This document shows, piece after piece, positions 1 through 8,600 of a stretch of DNA of 64,000 nt. The notes beneath the pieces were generated by a model. It was not told the origin of the DNA. It worked only from the letters and a program-made list of their open reading frames with translations, and did no database searches. Source of the stretch: Rugamonas sp045984285 (GTDB lineage Bacteria; Pseudomonadota; Gammaproteobacteria; Burkholderiales; Burkholderiaceae_D). Location of the stretch: positions 500,111 through 564,110 of the forward strand of contig NZ_JBJQIK030000004.1 in NCBI RefSeq assembly GCF_045984285.3, written 5' to 3'. Position 1 is the stretch's first letter. The number at the start of each line of letters is the position of its first letter. Position numbers and translations under genes: made by a program.

Positions 1-284
1 GCGGCGACCCTGCCACCTCCTATGTGGCCAAGCTGTTTGCCAAGGGTGACGACGCCATCCTCAAGAAGGTCGGCGAGGAAGCCACCGAGACCGTGATGGC
101 CGCCAAGGATGCGCGCGTCTCCGGCGACAGCAGCAAGGTGTTGTATGAGTGCGCCGACCTGTGGTTCCATTCCATCGTGATGCTGGCCCAGTTCGGATTG
201 ACGCCGCAGCAGGTGCTGGACGAGCTGGCGCGCCGCGAAGGCATGTCCGGCATCGAAGAAAAAGCATCGCGCCAACCAGATTAA
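1..284 (+). CDS. hisE: Phosphoribosyl-ATP pyrophosphatase, 5' end cut by the window
   Basis: HisE hydrolyses phosphoribosyl-ATP to phosphoribosyl-AMP in the second step of histidine biosynthesis. The reading frame is open from base 3, so the gene starts left of the window. The visible part has the family pattern GDPATSYVAKL, then KKVGEEATETVMAAKD, then a DLWFHSIVML helix, which together form the all-alpha MazG-like nucleotide pyrophosphohydrolase fold; the glutamates in KKVGEEATE are the expected metal ligands. A GTG at 24 lies inside the domain and is not the real start. It is followed 10 bases later by a HIT gene and then tatABC, the usual tail of the his operon in Burkholderiales. Confidence 0.93.
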   Translation, partial: GDPATSYVAKLFAKGDDAILKKVGEEATETVMAAKDARVSGDSSKVLYECADLWFHSIVMLAQFGLTPQQVLDELARREGMSGIEEKASRQPD

Positions 285-294
285 GGAAGACAAC

Positions 295-666
295 GTGGAA
301 AACTGCCTGTTCTGCAAAATCGCCGCCAAGAAGATTCCTTCGTCCATCGTGTACGAGGACGACGAGCTGCTGGCCTTCAAGGACATCAACCCTGCCGCGC
401 CGGTGCATCTGCTGGTGATTCCGAAAGAGCACGTGGCCACGCTGTCCGACACCAATGCCAGCCACGCACCCCTGCTGGGCAAGATGCTGGCGCTGGCGCC
501 GAAACTGGCGGAAGAACACGGCATTTCTGTTACCTACGACGCGGACGGCACCCCGAGCCGCGGCTACAAGACGCTGATCAACAGCGGTCCGGACGGCGGC
601 CAGGAGGTCTACCACCTGCACCTGCATATGTACGGCGGCCCGCGCCCCTGGAAAGGCCAGCGCTGA
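295..666 (+). CDS. HIT (histidine triad) nucleotide-binding protein, HinT-like
   Basis: A 123-residue cytoplasmic nucleotide hydrolase or transferase of the HinT branch, which typically cleaves purine-nucleoside phosphoramidates. The N-terminus CLFCKIAAKKIPSSIVYED is the usual HIT start, and the triad HLHLHMYGG supplies His107, His109 and His111 near the C-terminus. The start is a GTG with an AAGGAAG ribosome site 6-12 bases upstream. It follows hisE closely and precedes tatA after about 100 bases. The substrate cannot be read from sequence. Confidence 0.93.
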   Translation: MENCLFCKIAAKKIPSSIVYEDDELLAFKDINPAAPVHLLVIPKEHVATLSDTNASHAPLLGKMLALAPKLAEEHGISVTYDADGTPSRGYKTLINSGPDGGQEVYHLHLHMYGGPRPWKGQR

Positions 667-717
667 ACGAGTTTCTTCTCGTCAAAATGACAGACACATG
701 ACAGGGTCCGCATCGCG

Positions 718-723
718 TATACT
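718..723 (+). promoter_or_regulatory. Candidate -10 box for tatABC
   Basis: TATACT lies 49 bases before the tatA start in the only sizeable gap of the his-tat cluster. No convincing -35 hexamer is seen at 16-18 bases, so this is a weak call. It would give the tat genes their own promoter within the his operon. Confidence 0.3.
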
Positions 724-771
724 GTTTGTTCCAACCGAATTCGGGCGTTGCTGCCCTGCAAGGAGAAAATG

Positions 772-1011
772 ATGGGTTCTATGAGCATCTGGCACTGGCT
801 GATCGTCCTGGTGGTGGTCATGCTGGTGTTTGGCACCAAGAAGCTGGGCAATATCGGTTCCGACCTGGGCAAGGCCGTCAAAGGCTTCAAGGATGGCGTA
901 AAGAACGGCGATGAGGAGAACCAGGCCAATGCGCAGCCGGCCCCGCCGCCTTCGCAAGTGACCGACAAGGGCACCATCGAAGTGGAAGCCAAGGAAAAGC
1001 ACAAGGTTTAA
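772..1011 (+). CDS. tatA: Sec-independent protein translocase subunit TatA
   Basis: TatA oligomerises in the inner membrane to form the conduit for folded twin-arginine substrates. The 79-residue product has the family layout: a short N-terminus, one membrane helix (IWHWLIVLVVVMLVF), the hinge and amphipathic helix FGTKKLGNIGSDLGKAVKGF, then a proline- and glutamine-rich acidic tail. AAGGAG at 760-765 places the start at ATG 772 (an ATG at 769 is possible); longer readings have no ribosome site. tatB begins 4 bases after the stop. Confidence 0.95.
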   Translation: MGSMSIWHWLIVLVVVMLVFGTKKLGNIGSDLGKAVKGFKDGVKNGDEENQANAQPAPPPSQVTDKGTIEVEAKEKHKV

Positions 1012-1015
1012 GCAG

Positions 1016-1525
1016 GTGATCGATCTCGGTCTTTCCAAACTGGCCATTATCGGGGTCGTCGCGCTGGTCGTGATCGGTCCCGAGCGGCTGCCCAAGGTGG
1101 CGCGCATGGCCGGCACCCTGTACGGGCGCGCCCAGCGCTACCTGCACGACGTGAAAAACGAAGTGAGCCGGGAGATCGAGCTGGAGGAGCTGCGCAACCT
1201 GCAGAAGAATGTGCAGGAGACCGCGCAGTCCTTCAAGGAAGACGTCGAGGGTTCCCTCGCCAAGAATATGTCGGAGGTGGAGGACGCCTTCCGCATCGAC
1301 AATCCGCTGCACGACGAGCATCACCACGACAGCTACGCATCGATCACCAACGACGATCTGGTGCGCAAGGCCAAGGAATTCCGCCGCAAGCGCCTGGTGC
1401 GCACCTCGGCCGTGCCGCTGTGGTACAAGCAGCGCAACGGCGGCCGCATGCATGTGGTCTCCGGCGCGGCGCGCGTGGCGCGTTTCCGTCCGCGCAGCGG
1501 CAAACCTCCTGCATCGTTCTATTAA
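1016..1525 (+). CDS. tatB: Sec-independent protein translocase subunit TatB
   Basis: TatB forms the substrate-receptor complex with TatC. The GTG start gives MIDLGLSKLAIIGVVALVVIG, a single N-terminal membrane helix with the GPERLP hinge at about residues 21-26 that separates TatB from TatA. A long charged amphipathic and coiled region follows (DVKNEVSREIELEELRNLQ), then a basic C-terminal tail. At 169 residues it is a normal TatB length. The stop codon abuts the tatC ATG at 1526, consistent with translational coupling. Confidence 0.95.
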   Translation: MIDLGLSKLAIIGVVALVVIGPERLPKVARMAGTLYGRAQRYLHDVKNEVSREIELEELRNLQKNVQETAQSFKEDVEGSLAKNMSEVEDAFRIDNPLHDEHHHDSYASITNDDLVRKAKEFRRKRLVRTSAVPLWYKQRNGGRMHVVSGAARVARFRPRSGKPPASFY

Positions 1526-2281
1526 ATGAGCACTGAAAACCCGGCCGAAGAAACCTTCATCAGCCATCTCGTCGAGCTGCGCGACCGCCTTGTGAAGGCA
1601 TCGATCGGCATTGTGCTCGTGACCGTGGCGCTGATGATCTGGCCCGGCCCTTCCCATATCTACGACATCATCGCGCAGCCGATGATTGCCGCGCTGCCTG
1701 CGGGCTCCAAGATGATCGCAACGGGCGTGATCGCGCCCTTCCTGGTACCGATGAAGGTCACGCTGGCGCTGGGCTTCATCCTGGCGCTGCCATGGGTGCT
1801 GTACCAGCTGTGGGCCTTCATTGCGCCCGGCCTGTATGCGCACGAGAAGCGCCTGGTGGCGCCGCTGGTGATTTCCTCGTCGCTGCTGTTTGTGGCGGGC
1901 GTGGCCTTCTGCTACTTCTTCGTGTTCGGCCGCGTGTTCCACTTCATCGCGGAATTCTCGCCGACCTCGATTGCCGTCACGCCCGATATCGAGAACTATC
2001 TCGATTTCGTGATGTCGATGTGCCTCGCCTTCGGCGCAACCTTCGAAGTGCCGGTGGTGGTGGTGATCCTGGTGCGGATGGGATTGGTGTCGCTGGCCAA
2101 GCTGAAGGAATGGCGGCCTTATGTGATCGTGGGCGCTTTCGTCATCGCCGCTATTGTTACCCCGCCGGATGTGGTCAGCCAGTTCTCGCTGGCGATTCCG
2201 ATGTGGCTGCTGTTCGAGCTGGGCCTGCTGGTCTCCCCGATCTTCGTCAAGGTCACCCAGGCGCCGGAAGAAAAAGCCTAA
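1526..2281 (+). CDS. tatC: Sec-independent protein translocase subunit TatC
   Basis: TatC is the polytopic inner-membrane receptor that recognises the twin-arginine signal peptide. The 251-residue product has the expected N-terminal signature FISHLVELRDRLVKA, the conserved YQLWAFIAPGLY region and about six membrane segments, ending in a short charged tail. It is the last gene of the hisE-HIT-tatABC run. Its stop codon overlaps the stop of the next gene on the opposite strand by four bases. Confidence 0.97.
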   Translation: MSTENPAEETFISHLVELRDRLVKASIGIVLVTVALMIWPGPSHIYDIIAQPMIAALPAGSKMIATGVIAPFLVPMKVTLALGFILALPWVLYQLWAFIAPGLYAHEKRLVAPLVISSSLLFVAGVAFCYFFVFGRVFHFIAEFSPTSIAVTPDIENYLDFVMSMCLAFGATFEVPVVVVILVRMGLVSLAKLKEWRPYVIVGAFVIAAIVTPPDVVSQFSLAIPMWLLFELGLLVSPIFVKVTQAPEEKA

Positions 2282-2610
2282 AGCAGCTTTATCATGAGCA
2301 CGGTGGTGATGCCGAGATGTAGTATCTCGACCGTAGCCAGGACAATAATTGCCGCCTGCATAATGTCCAGGCGCCGATTGATCCTATCCAGTTGTGCCTG
2401 GATGCGCTGTTCCAGTGCATCCAGCATTTCCTGAACGCGAGCCAGCATATCAGCCTTCAGCAGCGCTAAATCGGCATCGAGAGCGACCGGAGTTTCGTTG
2501 AGTACTTCCGCAAGGGCCGAAGCGTGCGCTTCGGCTTGCTCTTGGGGAACGCCAGCGGCGCTCAGCCTGCTGGTATAACGGGTAGTGTCGAAAGGAATCG
2601 GCATGGACAT
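2278..2610 (-). CDS. DUF1640-like coiled-coil membrane protein
   Basis: A 110-residue protein of the CCDC90 / DUF1640 type: FDTTRYTSRLSAAGVPQEQAEAHA at the N-terminus, a long alanine-, leucine- and glutamate-rich coiled coil (about residues 30-80), and one C-terminal membrane helix (about 84-107). Members are small tail-anchored coiled-coil proteins of unknown job, often found as strays in proteobacterial genomes. The gene converges on tatC with overlapping stops. Family assignment is from the overall pattern, not from catalytic residues. Confidence 0.75.
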   Translation of the reverse strand: MSMPIPFDTTRYTSRLSAAGVPQEQAEAHASALAEVLNETPVALDADLALLKADMLARVQEMLDALEQRIQAQLDRINRRLDIMQAAIIVLATVEILHLGITTVLMIKLL

Positions 2611-2635
2611 GATCGCTCCCTGAATTCAGATTAGC

Positions 2636-2659
2636 ACACGGCGCATCAACGCGCCGTGT
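2636..2659 (+). terminator. Hairpin between the DUF1640-like and DUF885 genes
   Basis: ACACGGCGC and GCGCCGTGT form a perfect 9-bp stem around a 6-base loop, followed by three Ts on the plus strand. It lies just past the stop of the leftward DUF885 gene and could also catch rightward transcripts leaving tatC. The T-run is short, so termination strength is uncertain. Confidence 0.4.
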
Positions 2660-2679
2660 TTTCATGCCAGCCTACCTGC

Positions 2680-4611
2680 TTACTGCATCAGTTCCTTGAT
2701 GACGCGCACAGGTGCGCTGCCGTAGCTGAGGAAGTCCTCGTGGAAGTCCTTGAGCGAGAACTTGCCGCCCAAAACCTGCTTGCGCTGCTCGCGCAATTCC
2801 ATGATCTCGCTGTAGCCACTGAAGTAGCTGGTGAGCTGCACCGAGCTAAGTTGCACACGGCGCCATTTCTCTTCGGCTTCGCGCTGCGTCTGGAAAGCCT
2901 GGCGCACCAGCAGGTCGATGGCCTGCTCGCGCTGCATGCCCAGCACGTGCACGCTGTAATCGAGGATGGTGTTGGTCACGCTGCGCAGGTTCCACTTCGA
3001 CCACATCAGCCACATCTCCGGCGCGTTGTCGCCGTAGCCGGATTCCAGCATCATGCGCTCGCCATACACCGCCCAGCCTTCCACCATCGCGCCGTTGCCG
3101 AAGATGGCCTTCACCAGCGACGGCGACTTGTTCGCATACACCAGCTGCGCATAGTGGCCCGGAATCGCCTCGTGGATGTTCAGGATCTGCAGCATCCAGT
3201 GGTTGTACTCGCGGAGCGTGCTTTCGGCCTGCTCCGGCGCGGCGTCATCCAGCGGGGTCACGTTGTAATAGGTCCGGTCGCCTGGACGGTAAGGGCCCGG
3301 CGCTTCGATACTGGCGCCGGCCACGCCGCGCTGATATACCGGTGTTTCGCGCACCACCAGCGGCTTGTCCTCATCCAGCGTGAGCAGGTTACGCTGCACC
3401 ACGTACTGCTTCAGCAGCGGAATCTGGCGCTGGATCTCTGGGAAGAACTGCTCGCGCGGCACATGGTTCTCGGACAGCTTGGAAATCATCTTGCCGATCT
3501 TCTCTGTGCGGTCCGCGGGCTTCGGTGTGTTGGGCAGATATTTCGGCCACAGCTCCTCGGTATAGCGGTCCATGTCCGCCAGCAGCTGTTCGCGCGCCGC
3601 GAGGGCCTTCTGGTAAGTCTGCTCCGCAGTGCTGGCCGACTGGATATCGAACGCGAACTTCTGTTCATAGAGGTCGCGGCCGATGCGGAAAGAGCGCGCA
3701 CTGGTGGTGGCCATCGTCTTGTCCAGCTCACCAAGCCAGGCTGCGTATGCCTCCACGGCGGTTTTCGCGGCGGCGATGCGCTGCGCAAACAGGCCCTTCT
3801 CGTTGGCGGCCAGCGGCGAGGCTTCCGCCTCCTTCGCCAGTTCATCGAGCAGGCTGATGACGCCAGGCGCCTGCTGCACGGCCAGCTGCGTGTGCTCCCG
3901 CGTAGGATTCACAATGTTCTTGCGTGCGGCCTCGTAATAGGCCGGCACGTTGGCGATGCGGCGCAGCAGGGTGCGCAGGCGCTGCGGCTTCGAGGCGTAC
4001 TCGGTGTGCAGGATATAGTCGATCGGGCTGGCGATGTTGTACAGCGCCGGATTCCATTCATATTCGCGGAAGGTATTCAGGTACCACAGGTCGGACTGCA
4101 GCTTGTTCACCAGCAGCGCATGATCGGTGCGCTGCCGCGGCGACAGCTCGCGCGCATTGATCTTGCCGAGGCGTTCCATCCATTCTTCGATGAAGGCCTG
4201 CTGCCGCTGGCGGGTGGCGGGATCGAGCACGGTCAGCGTCGCTGCGGTATCGTACTTGCCCATCACGATGGCCGTTTCGGGATCGATACGCCACAGCGCG
4301 GTCAGGAACTGGCCGCTGGCGGTGTCGAAAGTGCGGTCCTGGCGGCGCTCGGCCGGCAGCGGCGGCAGGGATGCCGCCTTCTTCGTGTTCTTGCTGGCCT
4401 TGCTGCCCTTGGCGGATGACTTGGCGCCCGCCTTTTTGCTGCCCTTGCCGGATTTACCGGATTTGCCCGAGCTGCTTTTCTTGCTGCTGCTTTTCTTCGA
4501 AACGCTGGATGTTTTGGCCTTGCCGGATTTGGCCGGCTGTTTGGCTGCTTCGGCCGGCGCAAACGCCAGGCTCATCAGCATTGCGGCCAGCGCAATCTTG
4601 GTCTTGATCAT
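2680..4611 (-). CDS. DUF885 family metal-dependent hydrolase, exported
   Basis: A 643-residue protein of the DUF885 family, peptidase-like enzymes with a variant zinc motif. HEAIPGH (His480, Glu481, His486) matches the family HExxPGH signature, and downstream segments (EGWAVYGERMMLE) supply the third ligand region. Residues 1-22 form a signal peptide ending AEAA. Residues 23 to about 85 are an extreme lysine/serine/glycine/alanine low-complexity linker before the catalytic domain; it looks like a cationic wall- or membrane-associating segment. The gene stands alone. The substrate is unknown; the family is usually predicted to act on peptides. Confidence 0.85.
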   Translation of the reverse strand: MIKTKIALAAMLMSLAFAPAEAAKQPAKSGKAKTSSVSKKSSSKKSSSGKSGKSGKGSKKAGAKSSAKGSKASKNTKKAASLPPLPAERRQDRTFDTASGQFLTALWRIDPETAIVMGKYDTAATLTVLDPATRQRQQAFIEEWMERLGKINARELSPRQRTDHALLVNKLQSDLWYLNTFREYEWNPALYNIASPIDYILHTEYASKPQRLRTLLRRIANVPAYYEAARKNIVNPTREHTQLAVQQAPGVISLLDELAKEAEASPLAANEKGLFAQRIAAAKTAVEAYAAWLGELDKTMATTSARSFRIGRDLYEQKFAFDIQSASTAEQTYQKALAAREQLLADMDRYTEELWPKYLPNTPKPADRTEKIGKMISKLSENHVPREQFFPEIQRQIPLLKQYVVQRNLLTLDEDKPLVVRETPVYQRGVAGASIEAPGPYRPGDRTYYNVTPLDDAAPEQAESTLREYNHWMLQILNIHEAIPGHYAQLVYANKSPSLVKAIFGNGAMVEGWAVYGERMMLESGYGDNAPEMWLMWSKWNLRSVTNTILDYSVHVLGMQREQAIDLLVRQAFQTQREAEEKWRRVQLSSVQLTSYFSGYSEIMELREQRKQVLGGKFSLKDFHEDFLSYGSAPVRVIKELMQ

Positions 4612-4693
4612 TCGATAACCTCGTTAAGTCGTGCGTGGGAGATTACCACTTCTGGCGTCCGATTTGACGAGGCTGTTACATGACGCTACAAGC

Positions 4694-5176
4694 TCAGGCC
4701 AGCTGCCCGTCGCGGATCAGGGCCTGGTGGCGGGCATTGACCAGCGCCACGGCATCCTTGCCGCGCGCCATATGGCTCAGCACGATCTCGCTGTCCTTGG
4801 TGAAGCGGTGGCCGACACGGATGGTATAGCTGCGCAGCAGCCAGCTCCAGAAGGACTGCACGAAGGTCGCTTCGTCCATATCGCGCCACTTCACGCCCTG
4901 CACGCCCTTGGCCCACGGCAGCACGCCGGAATACAGCCACACGCCCACGTCATCGTAATAAAGCTGCACGCTACGGATAACCATCACGCGATAAATGATG
5001 ATCAGCGCCGAAACAATGAGCACGGCTGCTGCAGCCAATTCTGAATACACGAACGCCAGCCTCAGCATGAAGATCATCACCACGGCGAACAGGGTGATGC
5101 CCACGTAAGCAGTCCACGCCTTGCGGCACAGCAGCGTTCCATGCGCCGCAATATCAGTAGCGTTATCCTCTTCCAT
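4694..5176 (-). CDS. Small inner-membrane protein with PH-like domain
   Basis: A 160-residue protein with a polar N-terminus, two adjacent membrane helices (about residues 22-41 and 46-66), then a soluble C-terminal half beginning VIRSVQLYYDDVGVWLYSGVLPW. That arrangement, two helices followed by a beta-rich segment with a GVLPWAKGVQGVKWRDM pattern, resembles bacterial PH-like membrane proteins. No catalytic motif is visible. A palindromic repeat at 5203-5243 separates it from the next leftward gene upstream. Function is unknown. Confidence 0.65.
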   Translation of the reverse strand: MEEDNATDIAAHGTLLCRKAWTAYVGITLFAVVMIFMLRLAFVYSELAAAAVLIVSALIIIYRVMVIRSVQLYYDDVGVWLYSGVLPWAKGVQGVKWRDMDEATFVQSFWSWLLRSYTIRVGHRFTKDSEIVLSHMARGKDAVALVNARHQALIRDGQLA

Positions 5177-5202
5177 CCACTAATAATTGCACAACAGCCG
5201 AG

Positions 5203-5243
5203 CCCGTGTCCACCCTGGGGTCTGACCCCAGGGTGGACACGGG
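5203..5243. repeat. REP-like perfect palindrome
   Basis: Two perfectly complementary 19-base arms (5203-5221 and 5225-5243) around a 3-base centre, built on a GGGGTCTGACCCC core with flanking CCAGGGTGGACAC. It starts one base past the stop of the leftward gene at 5245 and lies upstream of the PH-like gene. GGGGTCNGACCCC-type hairpins recur widely between genes in proteobacteria and resemble repeats mobilised by RAYT (TnpA-REP) transposases. The RAYT link is inferred; no such gene is in the window. Confidence 0.8.
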
Positions 5244-5244
5244 T

Positions 5245-5598
5245 TCAGCCTTGGCGGCTGTCGGTGCGCTCGGGATGGTCCTGCAGGGCGAAGTGGTCGA
5301 GGATGGCGGCGATCTGGGCGCCCTGGGCGTCGCTGGCGAGGTCCACGTGCATCAGGCAGGTGTTGCGCTGCACGGGCGTGCGCAGTTCGGATTGTGCGGA
5401 TTGGCGGTTGGGACTGCCGCGCGCGGGCGTGCGCGCGTTTTCGATATCGACCACGAAGTTGCCTTGCACCGGGCCGCCATCGTCTTCCAGCGTGCGCAAA
5501 TGGATCGCGGAGGCGTCGATGCCCGCCGCCAGCAGGGCGTCGCGGGCCTGGTGGGCAATGCTGAAACTGTCGAATACGCGCAGCAGGGAATCGGCCAT
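5245..5598 (-). CDS. Small conserved protein of unknown function
   Basis: A 117-residue product starting MADSLLRVFDSFSIAHQARDALLAAGI. The start is ATG 5598, supported by a GAGGAG ribosome site at 5605-5610; the longer in-frame start upstream has none. The N-terminal half (VFDSFSIAHQARDALLAAGIDASAIHLRTLEDD) reads as a beta-alpha-beta unit like those in small stress-response or flavinylation-like domains that pair a residue-dodging helix with a following strand. The C-terminal half is low in hydrophobics. No catalytic residues are recognised and no function is proposed. Confidence 0.7.
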   Translation of the reverse strand: MADSLLRVFDSFSIAHQARDALLAAGIDASAIHLRTLEDDGGPVQGNFVVDIENARTPARGSPNRQSAQSELRTPVQRNTCLMHVDLASDAQGAQIAAILDHFALQDHPERTDSRQG

Positions 5599-5656
5599 GA
5601 TGTGCTCCTCGTGTGAGAACACATCATAGCGCCGCCCCTTGCGGCGCAGCGCGCGC

Positions 5657-8600
5657 TTAGCGCCGCAGGCCTTCCTGCAGCATGGCCAGCATGTCGTCCG
5701 CGCTCATGCGTGCGGAGAGGTCGCTGCCGTCAAGCAGGCTGTCTGCCAGCTCCCGCTTGTGGCTGTGCAGGTCGACAATGCCTTCCTCGATCGTGTGCCG
5801 CGCTACCAGGCGGTAGATCGTCACCGGGCGCTGCTGGCCCATGCGGTGCGCACGGTCCGAGGCCTGGTCTTCCACGGCTGGATTCCACCATGGATCCATA
5901 TGAATCACATAGTCGGCTGCCGTCAGGTTGATGCCCACGCCGCCCGCTTTCAGGCTGATGAGGAAGACGTCGCCTTCGCCGGCCTGGAACGCATCGACGC
6001 GGCGCTTGCGTTCGGCCATCGGCGTGGCGCCGTCCAGGTACTGGTAGCTCACGCCATGCGCGTCCAGGTGCACGCGGATCAGCGACAGGTGATCCACGAA
6101 CTGGCTGAACACCAGTACCTTGTGCTTGTTCTCCAGCAGGCCGCCCAGCAGCTCCGAGAACGCATCCAGCTTGCTGCTGCGCAGCCGCAGCGCGGGCGCT
6201 ACCAGGTTCGGGTTGCAGCAGGCGCGGCGCAGCTTCATGATCTCGGCCAGGATCTGCATGGACTTGCGGTCCGCCGGGCCTTCGATGGCGGCCAGCTTCT
6301 CCATCGCATCACGGCGCAGCGATTCGTACAGCGCCGCTTCGTCGGCGGAGAGGTCCACTTCCAGCGTAATTTCTGTGCGTGCCGGCAGCTCGGTCAGCAC
6401 CTGCGCTTTCGTGCGGCGCAGGATGAATGGGCTGATCAGGCGGCGCAGGCGGTTGCGCGCGCCGACTTCGGCCTTCGCGTCCTGCTGGCGTTCGATCGGT
6501 CCCGCAAAGCGCAGGTTGAACTGCTCCAGCGATCCAAGCAGTCCCGGATTGATGAAGCGGAACAGGTTCCACAATTCGCCGAGGTGGTTTTCCAGCGGCG
6601 TGCCGGTGACGGCCATGCGGAAACCGCCGCGCAGCGCCATCACGGCCTGCGAGCGCTTGGTGGCTGCGTTCTTGATGGCCTGCGCTTCGTCCAGCACGAT
6701 GGTGTGCCACTGCTGCTTCACGAAGCGTTCCGATTCCAGCTGCAGCAGGCCGTAGCTGACGATCACCAGGTCGAACGGCCCGGCGCTCTCCAGCATTTCG
6801 GCACGGTCGCCGGCGCCGAACATTTTCACGTTCAGCGTCGGCGCAAAGCGCGCCGCTTCCGATGCCCAGTTCAGGCACACGGAGGTCGGCGCCACCACCA
6901 GGGCCGGCCCCTGCGGCACGCGCGTCAGCAGCAGTGCAAGCGTCTGCAGCGTTTTGCCCAGGCCCATATCGTCGGCGAGGCAGGCGCCCACCCCCCAATG
7001 GGCAAGGCGGGCCAGCCATTCGAAGCCTGCCTGCTGGTAGTCGCGCAGCTCGGCCTGCAGCGTGGATGGCAGCACGGGGCGGTACTCGGCCAGCGCGTCG
7101 ATGCGCGCCAGGTGTTCGCGCCACATAGTGTCCGCTTCCACGCCGCTGACTTCGGAGGCCAGTTCTTCCAGCACGAAGGCCGCGAGCCGGTGCACCTTCA
7201 TGCCCGCATCGTCTTCGCTGCCTAAGTCCTGCAGGTCGGTGAGGCGGCGGTGCAGTTCTTCGGACAGGGCCAGGAACTGCTTGTCGCCCAGCTGCACGAA
7301 GCGGCTCTTGCTTTGCTCGATCAGCTCCAGCAGGGTGCGCAGGTCCATCACCTTGCCTTCGTCCAGCTCCAGCTGGCCGTCGACGGCGAACCAGTCCTTC
7401 TTGCTCTTTATGTTCAGCTTGAGCTGCTTGGTGTACACCGGTTTCGTGAGGCGGAACGCTTCGCCGTCCGGCCACGCGAGCACGATATCGTCCATCGCCT
7501 GCAGCTCGGCCAGCAGTTCCAGCGCGAGGGCGGGCTGGCCGAGCAGCCATTCGCCGTGATCTTCGGTGGCTTGCTCCAGCACCGGGCATTTCAGCACCAG
7601 CTTGCGCAGGCTGTCGCGCTCCGCCACCAGGTCGCGCCGCGCCTGCACGGGTTTGCCGCCGATATCGGCAATCACGCTTTCGGTGCCGTCGCCCGGCGCG
7701 TAATATGGGCCGGCATCGGGCAACGGCCGCACCTGCACCTGCATGCGCAGGCCTTGCTGGTAAGGCAGCAGGTGCACGTGCATGCGGGTGTCGGCGTCCA
7801 CCTGCTCGGCATTCGCGGCGCCGCCGCCGATGTCCGACTGCACGGTGACGACCGAGGACACGGCGCCAATCGCTTCCAGCACCTGGTCTTTCGCATAGTC
7901 CGGCACCAGCAGGCCGTCGCCGACGATGGCGGCGATGCGGCGGTGTTCTTCCTGCACGCTCACCACGCGCAGGCGCGTCGGCGTTTCCTTCACCACCACC
8001 ACGCTGCTGTTCGGGTCGAGGATGGCGGGTTGCAGCGAGAGCCGCAACTGGCTGCCTTCGCTGCGGATCACCAGCTCGGGCTGGCCTGCCTGCAGCTCCA
8101 CGCGCGTTTCCGGCGCATCCATCCAGAACACATAGGGGTGGCCCACCAGCGACAGCGCGGCCTGTTCGGTGTCGATGTCATAACGCAGGCCGGAGGAATA
8201 AGCCTGGCGCGACGGCGCGATGGTGCTGCTGATGCGGATATCCTGCGGCGTCAGGTAGTCCAGCTGCGCCGCTTCTTCGCGCAGGCGCTTGAGCGCTACC
8301 GGGCGGCCCTTGCCCCACTGGCCGCGCGCATCGCGCTTCTGCTCGCGCGGTTCGATCTCCACGATGCCGTGCGCCGGTGAATAGCTGACCACCCACATCA
8401 GGCGCGCTTCGCCGCCGCCATCCGCTGCGGGCGACTGCAGGTTGATCAGGGCGGAGAGCTGGCGCTGCCAGGCTTCTTGCCGCTCGAACCAGGTGCTCAT
8501 GTCGCTGAAGCCGAGCTGCTCGCGCAGCGCCGCAGCGTGTGTCGCAGCGCTGGCCTCGCCCAGATGGCCCAGCAGAGCAGAGGCCTGGCCCGCAATCAAC

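Noticed and set aside
2656..4419. 587-residue ORF opposite the DUF885 gene
   Set aside because: Histidine-, arginine- and glutamine-rich antisense frame of a recognisable gene, typical of high-GC shadow ORFs; the same holds for other long antisense frames such as 5639-7225 and 33803-36634.
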